NCBI RefSeq assembly: GCF_014529535.1
Contig: NW_023504022.1
Coordinates: 2,228,986 to 2,292,985 of the forward strand
Direction of reading: 5' to 3'
Source: Bradysia coprophila
Lineage: Eukaryota > Arthropoda > Insecta > Diptera > Sciaridae
DNA: 64,000 nt
Under the pieces are notes generated by a model that was not told the DNA's origin, searched no databases, and worked only from the letters and a program-made list of their open reading frames with translations. This document shows positions 11,720 through 21,036 of this stretch, piece after piece. Position numbers and translations under genes: made by a program. Numbering within the stretch: position 1 is the first letter of the stretch; every line of letters starts with the position of its first letter.

Positions 11720-12007
11720 ATGGGTTCTGAATCGAAAAATTTTAAACGAATCGGTGAACTCAAGCGAAAATATAAATTTGTGCTGCATTGTGATCTCATT
11801 CCATATGAAAATATACCGGACACTATACGTGAAGTAGAGAATGATCTAAGCCAAATTCAATTTATAATTTCGAAATGTGAAGACTTTCAATTTGTAAACG
11901 CGTGTGAGAACTTATCGAAAATATTGAATGATATAACGGTTTACTTAAAGGAGAAATTAGAACATTTTCTCGGTGTAAAATTAGATGTGAAGCGTCCGAT
12001 TGTTTAA
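11720..12007 (+). CDS. Unrecognised 95-residue ORF
   Basis: An ATG at 11720 opens an intact 95-residue frame. It is rich in Lys, Glu and Asn, with heptad-like hydrophobic spacing (IREVENDLSQIQFIISK, LSKILNDITVYLKEKLEHFL) suggesting an alpha-helical or coiled-coil protein. No family was recognised. It is followed 35 bases later by the start of a broken zinc-finger frame in the same orientation, so the two probably belong to one locus. The C-rich repeats around the pair suggest a mobile or mobile-derived locus. Whether it is expressed is unknown. Confidence 0.45.
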   Translation: MGSESKNFKRIGELKRKYKFVLHCDLIPYENIPDTIREVENDLSQIQFIISKCEDFQFVNACENLSKILNDITVYLKEKLEHFLGVKLDVKRPIV

Positions 12008-12042
12008 TAGTAAAATATTTTCCTTAAAGTTTTTTGTGATAA

Positions 12043-13113
12043 TGAGTTTTGTTAATAAAGGAAAACTTTACTCTGATTTATTAAGCGCGTACACAAAAGC
12101 GTATTCAGACAATAAGTAAAAAAAAACTATTCAGGAAGATGTGAATAGATTCTGGAACAATGTAAAGCGAGATAAAGATGTGAAAAATTTGGTAGACAAT
12201 GAAATAGCGAGTCTAAATAAAATCAAGGCGAAAAAACAGGTTTTTTTCCAAAAATTTTGGCTAGATGCCAGTAAAAAACAAAATGATCGTTCAAATAAAT
12301 CATTACCCTCGGTTGACAAAGAAAATAAAATAAATTCGCCTAACATAATAATCGGATCGCCTGTTGATGAAGTGCGTGTACATGACGAAACTGAAAAAAA
12401 AACATTTAACACCCGCCCAAGACAAACTGAAAACAGAATTATTAATTCTTGATTCTGACGTGACCGCTTTAACAAATCGCGTTGATTGTGGTTTAATAAC
12501 AGAAGAAACCGTGTCTGAATTAAAGATGAAAAAAACTAAATTTCAGGTACTGAAGTGTGCGAACGAGAATTGTTGTAAACCGAGACGCAGTTCAATTTTT
12601 AAATTTTTACATCCCACCGGCCTGCCACCACCGATACCGATTCAACAAACCAAAGACGGGCTTAAAATAGCAGAACTGAAGGACATTGACAAATATGCAG
12701 ATTTATTCGTGACCCTATCGATCAGTGAAGCCGAAAAGCTTAAAATGTTGCCTGAAATCTCAACGAAAAAAGTTGTTTACGATTCGTTCTGTCCGTCTGT
12801 CCAAGACAAAATAATTGGTAGGGTCTGTGTTTGCGGCCGCTACTTTAGTTCAGTATCGTCAATGAAAAGCCATTTAAAAGCAAACTTTTCATGTAAAAAA
12901 TCAGTACCGCCGGTAAAACCTGTAAAGTTGTTAGGGCAACGGAAAGACGAGAAGCTAGTTCTTGTTCAATATGACACCGAGGAAGATATCGAGTGGGTGT
13001 ATGATCTAGATCTTGAAAGCGAAGAAGAGTTTGTAGAGAAAGTACAGCCTGAAAACGAACATTTTTCGATTGAAAAAGTTTTGACTCCAGTTTGGAAGGA
13101 GGACAAACAATAA
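12043..13113 (+). pseudogene. Broken ORF with a C-C-H-C zinc-finger-like segment
   Basis: From the ATG at 12043 a frame (MSFVNKGKLYSDLLSAY...) is stopped by TAA at 12118 beside a nine-A run. It then continues in the same frame to about 12400. There a second A run (GAAAAAAAAAC) shifts it, and a new frame carries on to the stop at 13113. The last part contains CVCGRYFSSVSSMKSHLKAN followed by FSC, which resembles a C2H2/C2HC finger, and an acidic C-terminus. Coding-like composition on both sides of each lesion shows a former single ORF of about 350 residues. One lesion may be a homopolymer base-call error, but the stop codon is not. The family is unrecognised. It may derive from a transposon or retroelement. 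Confidence 0.5.
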
Positions 13114-14016
13114 TTTTGATTCTACAATAATTGAAATAATTTGAAATTGTGCGCACGTTTTTAACAGACACCCCCCCCCCTCCCCTGCGAGGGCCGTAAT
13201 TCACACGAGTCGTGACATTTTATTATTATTTTTTCTCGGTCTACCAATAAATGTCTTTTTTTACAAATATTTTTAATCTTTTTACCATTATAGAGTCGAA
13301 ATTGGTATCAATTTACCGAAAATATTGGTAAACTGAGTTATTTTTAACGATGAACCAAAAACTAATAAACTTTATTTATTACCATGTCACCATGTAATTA
13401 AGTACATTAAGTGCCGGGGACTTCCTTTTTTTACGCAAAAGTGTAAGAGAAGAACATCTATTTTGTGAAAAAGTCCTCGTTCCACATTCACAAAACAAAC
13501 TTCGCATCTACTCTTATGTAACAAAAAGGCAATCAAACAGAATAATAGACAGCTCATACGAGTGGGAAGTTTACAGCCAGAGCGAAGCGAGGGTCGTAAT
13601 CTACACGAGTCATTTTTTATTTATGATTTGAGGTTGATTGAAAAGCTTGAAAATTGAAAATTTATAATAAAATTGAGAGCTCAAAAAGTGGTCAAAAATC
13701 ATTCCACCTTACGCTTGTCAAATTTTACTGTCATTTGTGTGGAGTCATTAATGTAGTAAATATATTATGTATTAAATGTGACAAGTTTTTATGAATACGT
13801 CAAAAATACATTTAGAAAATTGTCAGTTAAGGGACCTGACCCGCCCAAAAGGTGGGACCTAGCATTGACAGCGTTGACAGTTCTATCTTTTAAAGAGAGA
13901 GAGAAAATTCATTTCAATTCACTCCTGATGGTTTTTTTTTTGTTGTACATACTACTGTCACACGCTTCATCACCGAAAAACTTGTTTGCTCTACAAAAAA
14001 AAAGAAAATATTCGAA
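13114..14016. other. Intergenic with a small direct repeat
   Basis: A C-run at 13170-13180 is followed by GAGGGCCGTAATTCACACGA at 13190. A near copy, GAGGGTCGTAATCTACACGA, is at 13586. Otherwise the stretch is AT-rich. It must hold the ANKMY2 promoter, but no element was recognised. Confidence 0.5.
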
Positions 14017-17000
14017 ATGGTCAATGACAATTTATCTGCCTTGGAGAAGGATATTTTTGATAAAATATCCAAGAGCGATGCAGGCGGACTAAAATTTCTC
14101 CTCTCACAACTGACTGGTACATCAGTGGACATTGTGGACGAAAATGGAATGACACCACTACAGCATGGTAATGACACCTCTAACACATTAGACTTTTCTA
14201 AAAACATTTTTGCGAATTTTAAAACCATTTTTTTGGCCCACAGCTTGTTATAAGGGCAACGTTGAGTGCGTACAGATGCTGCTAGATCAGGTGAGTGTGA
14301 GGATTGATTCGAAATGTATCATCAATTGACAATCTACTTTTCTCTTCTCGGACACCTCCAGGGAGCGGACCCGAATTCCAGTAAACATGGCATGAACTAC
14401 ACCGCTCTCCACTTCGCTGCTCTGTCGGGAAACACCAGCATTTGTCTACTGTTACTGCTGGCTGGTGCTAATTCGATGGCATTAAATTCGGTTTCGCGAA
14501 CTGCCGCACAGATGGGTGGATTTGTTGGCAATCATAGGGCAGTCGCTACCATCAACAATTTCATACCAAAATTAGAAATCGAATATTATACAAAACTACA
14601 GGGACAACAAACGGAGCCGTATTTACCGATCATCTTGTTAGACCCGTTCCATCGGTTCGTCATCGAAAGTAACATTCATCCCGTTCGCATTGCACTGAAT
14701 TTGCAGAAATTCGGTGCATTCAGCGATCATCTGAAACAACTGAAAAAAGTCCTGGAAATGATGGCCGAACGTGAAATGCAGCGCAGCAACGAGGTGAACG
14801 AAATAATGGCTTTCAAATACCACTACCTCGGCTGGATTGTAACCGAGATTCACAAATGTCGCGATCATTTTCAATCGCGGAATAAGGACGGGGGTGTCGA
14901 CAACAAATCGGTTGATTATGTGGAGCTGTTTGCCAAACGTGTGCTGAAGGAGAACAAACAAGGCCTTTTGGAATATGTTGAGTCGACTGTTAGAGATTGC
15001 GTTCGTGAATTTCCTTTCAGAGAATGTACAATATTCCGGCAAGTGGTGTCACAATTGGCTAACAAGGACTGTACTTCAGCTTTAGACGTTGTACGTGCGG
15101 CTATTAATGGTCAACGAGGATTTGTGGTGAGTTTTTCTTCTCTTTTGTCTCATTCATCCATCACCCAAACTAAAGTTTCGATGATCTGAAAAGTGGCAAT
15201 TGGTTTAAAAAAAGGACGGGTCATACCTTACGGCGAAAAAGCTACTTTTGCCCCGAACGTTCACCTGCTAAAGAATATTGAGCGATATCGCCAAAACTTG
15301 AACCAATTTTGGTGAAAATGAAAACCATGGTTCGGCGATCCGGGCAAGCTATAGCTTGTTTGAATCGTCTTTCAATTCTGAGAAAAAATGGGTATCTTTT
15401 ACTTTTTCTGTTAATTCCCATTTTCGGTTCACTCCATTTGCATCGCTTCATCCTGTTTGAAGACCAAAAACAAGTTGAAAACACTGAAACATATGAGTCT
15501 ACTGGACAGAGATTTTACTTCAACTAACTTTATGGCTTGCAACAAAATTTTTCTGGGGTTTATTATACATGGAACGAAAGAGAGTAAGTCCAGCTACAAA
15601 ACCCTATGGCAAGTTCCGCGGAAAAGTTCTGTTGCAAGCCAGCGGGACTGTCCAAACATTGACCATACTTTGAGTCATACGTCCAGAACGGGTGGCGGCC
15701 CATACCGATGATTATACTCTTTATGAAGGTCTGCGAAAGGCCTATATTCCTACAAAATTTCAACTTTTAGAAACATGTCTATCTCGAGCTATCACAAAAA
15801 AACTGTTTTCACTACCCTTTGACATGCAATCACTTTTCACGTGTTCACCCCGAAAATGGTAAATTAACCGAAAAAGTAAAAGATCCCTATTTCTTAGAAT
15901 TGAAAGACGATTCAAACGAGCTATAGCTTGCCCGGATCGATGAACCATTGTATTGATTTTCACCAAAATTGGATCAAGTTTTGGCGATATCACTCTTAAT
16001 CAACTTTCGCCAACCTCTGCATGAAACGTTGACCACCTAATTCGAGAAAAGTTTCTTGTTTGCAAGGTTGCGATCGCTAACGATTTTTATTAGCGACGCT
16101 AACGCTAATTTCGAAAAATGTTAGCATCGCTAAACCTATTCGCTAACCGAAAAAAAATTAGCGCGCTAGTAGCGGCCGCTAATAGCGATCGCTAATGTTT
16201 CGCTAAAAGATCTCATGAATAAGACGATTTTTTAATTTATAAATTTTTTAACATTTTTGATCATGCTGAACATGATGAAATCTCAATAATTTTTTTAAAT
16301 ATTGTTTTTGATGAACTTTGATTGAATTTTGAGGAAAATTTATTAGATTTTATGATTACGAAACTGCAAAGCTCTCATTTCTCATTTGACAGGGATCGGT
16401 TCTCTAAACGAATTTCGAAAAATTGGGAAGCCTTTCAGAAGCGGCACTACTGCGTATAACTGTATTGTATTTTATGAATAGACGACCAATTTCAAATCGA
16501 TAAACTTTTGAATACAGAAAATTTGGTATTTTCAAAGTGTACCCCTTGAAATGTCTTTAATTAATGTCTGAGCAATCGTTTTCTTTAGCCGGCTACGGGC
16601 TACCACTTGTCAAATAGAATAAAGCTGGTTCGAAAAGAATTGACTTTTGTTCACAATTAGACAAAAGTTCGACAGTAAAGTTCCGAAAATAAATGTTGAA
16701 GATTGCCTTTTTACTAGTATATTTACTAGTATATATATAGTTGGCATACTAGTGATGAACAATTGGAAAGTAAAGCTTTCATGTGAATTTTGTTAATGCA
16801 AAGAATGAAAAGTATTTTACACGATTGCGAGTTGAAGTTGGTCTAATACATGAAATCTCATAAACTTTCAACGGACTTTGAATAATTTTTCAACGCTTCA
16901 CTTCTAGTTATGCAAATAACAATTCTAATAATTCAATACTAAATTGTTCAATACCTAGAAAGTTCTGTTTTTCATTAGCGAAGTGATTAGCGATCAGCGA

Positions 17001-18725
17001 AAAACTTTTCGCTACTGATATTCTAGCGAGCGCTAACGCTAGTAGCGACAAATTTTGAAAATTAGCGTCGCTAGTAGCGACGCTAGTAGCGTCGCTAATG
17101 ACTAGCGACGCTAGTGCAACCTTGCTTGTTTGTTATCTAAATAGCTATTTAGTAATCTGAATCAGGTGCACCTGACTCCATGACTATGTCGCCATTGGAA
17201 TATTGTTCCGACGGCACACTTTGTAGCCCATTAAAATTGAAAAGTTCCGTGGCTTAAGAATTTTATTTAATCAATAGCAAAGTCCCTAGTGCCGAAAAGT
17301 ACCTCAGTTACAATATGTAAAAATGTATTTTACTTGCTACATGCGTCGAAAACCGTACTTTTCATGTTTCAAGCACTTCTTTCGACGCCCTTAGCATATA
17401 AAATCCATTACATAACTCGGGATAAAAATGAAAAATCTCGTTTTGGTGTGTTTATCGACCTCAGCTACGCCTCGGATCAACAAAATTCACACGAAAACTC
17501 CACTTTTCATCCCTAGTCATGTAAAATACTATTAATGCTTACGCTAAGAAAACGCGTGATTCACGCAAAAAGTGACTTATTGCATGTTTGTACATTGTAG
17601 ACATTGGTCTTATCTTCACTTCATCAATAACCATCAGACCATTGGTTCACTTATCCGCAAATTGGACGTGTTAGATGAATACGTATCAGAAGTGTTCATT
17701 CCGGCATTCGTGTTAAGAGAATTGCGTTCATCTTCACTCTACTTTCTTTCCGAGAGATGCGGGAAAACAGGAAAAGTAGAAAAATATGCAGTTTTGCTTG
17801 CTCTCTCAGACTCTCACCTCTAGCTACTGTTGTACACATCTGATTTTTTGTTTCGTCTCGTCACGACCTTTCGTTTGACATATCGCACAGCTTATTGAGC
17901 TCAAAAATGTGATGTGTCAAACAAAAGATCGTGACGAGACGAAACATAAAAACGGGTTTTGTATCAAGGTACTGAAGGAACAGGTTAAGACACTTACGAA
18001 GGCGGTAGAAACACAAATTTTGACAATTTAGACAGGTTCTGTTGAACGCACTCATCAGAGATTGTGTGAAAAGAAAACTTTAAGAATTTTTTTTATGTTT
18101 ATCAAGTTGTCATTTCACACAATCTATAATGGGTGTGTTCAACAAAACATATCTAAATTGTCAAAATTTGTGTTTTTAACCGCCTTCGTGATCAACTCAG
18201 AAGTGTCTAACCTGTTTTTTCGGAACCTTGGTTTGTACAACAGTAGCTGTAGGCGAGAAAGGAAGCAAAACTGCATATTTTACTAATTTTCCATCTTCCC
18301 GGCAAGAAATTTCTTTTGACAATTATTTTGCGAATTATTTGGAATTCTTCAGACACCACACTTTCCCAGATGGGAATTACTCGTCACATCGATAAAATTC
18401 ACTCATACATTCCTTTAAATAATCCTTTTGATTATGAATACCATCGCATCCCGTTTCTAATGTCCATTTCTGTTGTTCGACAATTCTATAGGAAGATATA
18501 ACTGCGTGCAGTACGTGTGGCGAAGAAGGACCTGACAAAAAATGTTCCAAGTGCAAACAAGTGCAATATTGTGACAGAGAGTGTCAACGTTTACATTGGT
18601 TTATGCATAAGAAAGCATGTGCCCGACCGATGCCAACCGGAACAGCGTCAAATGGAGCGAATGCCAAGAAGGACATTGATGCAACGGAAATAAGCGAATC
18701 ATTGCAGAATTTGGTCGCCGGTTAA
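14017..18725 (+). CDS. ANKMY2: ANKMY2-like ankyrin repeat and MYND finger protein
   Basis: Four exons: 14017-14167, 14244-14290, 14362-15126 and 18492-18725, giving 398 residues. All introns are GT-AG with matching phases. The N-terminal half has ankyrin repeats ([60 protein letters not shown]). The long middle region follows ANKMY2. The last exon encodes a complete MYND zinc finger with Cys327, 330, 339, 342, 348, 352, His360 and Cys364. Human ANKMY2 is 441 residues and is linked to trafficking of cilium-related adenylyl cyclases and FKBP38. A 3.4-kb intron between the body and the MYND exon is filled with transposons (15240, 16063, 17385, 17740). The MYND exon is therefore easily lost in automatic annotation. 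Confidence 0.92.
15240..16010. mobile_element. Foldback element with long inverted arms
   Basis: The left arm (about 15285-15430) contains ATATCGCCAAAACTTGAACC, GGGCAAGCTATAGCTTGTTT and AATCGTCTTTCAATTCT. The right arm (about 15845-15990) repeats these in reverse complement with a few changes. The centre, with TTATACATGGAACGA, is unrelated. It is about 770 bp with no ORF. A diverged relative is at 5230-5765. It lies inside the ANKMY2 intron. Confidence 0.8.
16063..17124. mobile_element. hAT-type foldback element with TAGCGACGCTAG motif clusters
   Basis: Ends CAAGGTTGC...GCAACCTTG are flanked by the exact 8-bp direct repeat CTTGTTTG (16055-16062 and 17125-17132), the hallmark of hAT insertion. 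The terminal 140-160 bp on both sides are packed with variants of TAGCGATCGCTA / TAGCGACGCTAG. The centre is plain AT-rich sequence with no transposase, so the element is non-autonomous. It is inserted in the ANKMY2 intron. Confidence 0.88.
17385..17525. mobile_element. Copy of the CTTCGCCTCAGATCAACAA family
   Basis: It contains AAAATCCATTACATAACTCG, AATGAAAAATCTCGTTTTG, a CTACGCCTCGGATCAACAAA core and ACTCCACTTTTCATCCC. It closely parallels 46640-46795 and 2555-2700. No ORF is present. Confidence 0.65.
17740..18320. mobile_element. Long imperfect inverted repeat with nested hairpins
   Basis: The outer arms share AAAATATGCAGTTTTGCTT and CTACTGTTGTACA (left about 17780-17835, right about 18230-18285, inverted). 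Inside are a tight hairpin at 17850-17946 built on GTTTCGTCTCGTCACGA and a second inverted pair built on AACAGGTTAAGACACTTACG / GTGTCTAACCTGTT with ACCGCCTTCGT. It looks like several foldback elements inserted in one another. No ORF is present. It ends about 170 bp before the ANKMY2 MYND exon. Confidence 0.7.
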
Positions 18726-19015
18726 TTTATACACAATATATGTTGTGTAGGTGTGTGACAGATTGTGCATAAGAGCCGCACTTATCTCAGCTTTTACTTG
18801 CCAAAATTTGGGACCACCTAAAAGCTGTTCCGTACAACGTTTGGCCCGGCACATGTAACCTCTTATTATTTTTCCAAAAAAGAAATTATTTTTTTTTTCG
18901 TCAACAAAACATTATTTTCTAATTTGAGATTTCAATATCAAAATTGATGGGTGTCTGTGTGATTTCATACGAAATTTAGTCGGTTTTTCTTTTTCAAAAA
19001 TATACAGTCTAGGCA
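18726..19015. other. 3' flank of ANKMY2
   Basis: AT-rich sequence with no feature recognised before the Helitron-like element begins. Confidence 0.4.
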
Positions 19016-21036
19016 TACTATATTATAACGACGAGATGTCTGTCTTTCTGTTTGTCCGCTATTTACCGTCAAAATGAAAGTTCAGAGCAAAAAAAAAAAA
19101 AAAAAAAAAAACACTTTTTGATATGTTGTAGGGAATGGTCTGAAACGTGGAGAAAACGTGGTCCGGTGAAAAGTCTGTTCGGAGATAGTGAAGTTATGAC
19201 TGTGGGGAGGTGGAAAATGGGAGAATCGATATAGCTCGGTTATTTTGGGAGATGGAGCGTCGGGTGGGGAACAAGAAATGTTCCATTTATTGCGGTGAAC
19301 AAAGTTGCAGAAGAAAGTTTTTTTCTAACTTTTCATCGGGAGGTGGTAGAGTGGATTTTATGGGTTTTTTTGAGGGTCTGGAAAATGTTTTAAATTGTGG
19401 AGCGGCTGTTTTGGAAGGTGGTGAGGCGTGAGCGGGCTCAAATGAAAGGTATTGATGGTACGAAGCGAAGAAAAAAAAGTGGAAAAAAATTGGGGTCAAT
19501 TTGTTGGAGTTAAGGTGGTAAGTAGGGTGTTTGACCACCAACGGGAACACGTTTGTAATTGCGGAGCGGCTGTTTTAGAAGCTAGAGGGGCGTGTGAGAG
19601 TTTCAATGAAAGGTAACAATCCTACGAATCGAGGAAAAAAAAATTTAGGAAATTCGGATCAATTTCGAGCGAGTGACAGCTCTCCAAGTGGGCCATTTTT
19701 GAGCTACTCCAACGTACAGTGATCGATGATGATTTTGAGTTTTTCTTTGGGTAACATGGATTTGTTTTCGGGGAAAGTTGTATGGGTTTGAGAGGTGAGT
19801 GGTGTGGTTGAATAGAAGTGAACACGGTGTACGCTTTTGTGTGTGAGTGACCACCCCCTCAATTTTTGTAACTTTTTGTGTGAAGCAGATAGAGAGTTCG
19901 TTTCTTCGGCAAAGTTGTTGGGTATTGAAAGAGTGGTTGTATGGAAGTGACCACAGTGTACGCTTTTGTGTGTGAGTGACCACCCCCTCGATTTTTGTAA
20001 CTTTTTATGTGAAGCAGATGGAAAGTGGGTTTCTTCGGCAAAGTTGTTGGTTATCGAAAGAGTTGTCTACTGAAAGTGACCACAGTGTACGCTTTTAGGT
20101 AATAGTGACCACCCCCTCGAGTTTTGTAACTTTTTATGTGAAGCAGATGGAAAGTTGGTTTCTTCGGCAAAGTTATTGGTTATCGAAAGAGTTGTCGTTT
20201 GAAAGTGACCACAGTGTACACTTTTGTGTGTGAGTGACCACCCCCTCGATTTTTGTAACTTTTTATGTGAAGCAGATGGAAAGTTGGCTTCTTCGGCAAA
20301 GTTATTGGTTATCGAAAGAGTGGTTGTATGAAAGTGACCACAGTGTCCGCTTTTGTGTGTGAGTAACCACCCCCTCGATTTTTGTAACTTTTTATGTGAA
20401 GCAGATGGAAAGTTGGTTTCTTCGGCAAAGTTATTGGTTATCGAAAGAGTTGTCGTCTGAAAGTGACCACAGTGTCCGCTTTTGTGTGTGAGTGACCACC
20501 CCTCGATTTTTTTTTAACTTTTTATGTGAAGCAGATGGAAAGTTGCTTTCTTCGGCAAAGTTGTTGGTTATCGAAAGAGTGGTTGTATGGAAGTGACCAC
20601 AATGTACACTTTTGTGTGTGAGTGACCACCCCCTCAATTTTTTAACTTTTTAATGAAGCAAATGGAAAATTAGTTTCTTCGGCAAAATTGTTCGGTAACA
20701 CGGGAGGAGGTGTTTTGTTCGAAAAGGTGTAAGAGTGGTGATTGCGGGGGTCCAGGGGGCGGCAGCCCCCTGGCATGAAAAATAAATAATGAAAAGATGA
20801 TATTAGGCATTACAAAAGAAGAAGGTGATGTTTTGGACTAATTTTTCAAAAGAATGTTTGAGCGGAGCGAAGCGATTTTCGTATAGCTCTTTAGCAGACT
20901 TAGAGTTGCTTTCGAATAGATGTTCGTCTCTAATTTCTCTGTTTGTCTGTAACAGGTGTTAGTCTCTAACAGGTGTCTGCCCGGTCTAGCTTGCTAGGAT
21001 GCGACGTGGCACGAAGTGCCACAGGATGCAGACTAG
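19016..21036 (+). mobile_element. Helitron-like non-autonomous element, copy 1
   Basis: It begins TACTATATTATAACGACGAG (true 5' TC end uncertain, possibly TCTAGG at 19008) and ends with the hairpin GTGGCACGAAGTGCCAC, a short spacer AGGATGCAGA and CTAG followed by T, the usual Helitron 3' end. A second strong hairpin, CCAGGGGGCGGCAGCCCCCT, lies at about 20752. An A-run sits at 19088-19110. The interior holds a 129-bp tandem array (19818-20700). No Rep/helicase ORF is present, so it is non-autonomous. Confidence 0.82.
19818..20700 (+). repeat. 129-bp minisatellite inside Helitron copy 1
   Basis: Units start with GTGACCACAGTGTACGCTTT at 19818, 19947, 20076 and 20205 and continue to about 20700, about 7 units. 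Each carries GAGTGACCACCCCCTCGATT and CAGATGGAAAGTTGGTTTCT then TCGGCAAAG. The spacing is exactly 129 bp over the first four units. Because 129 is divisible by three, minus-strand frames stay open as 43-residue repeats. They are not thought to be genes. Confidence 0.9.

Noticed and set aside
11164-11823. 219-codon minus-strand frame
   Set aside because: It runs through the end of a Helentron-like element, a C-rich MITE end and the start of another ORF. No motif spans these unrelated parts, so it is a chance frame.
12118-12136. GTAAAAAAAAACTATTCAG as an intron removing the stop at 12118
   Set aside because: At 19 bases it is far too short to be spliced. The stop is treated as a true lesion.
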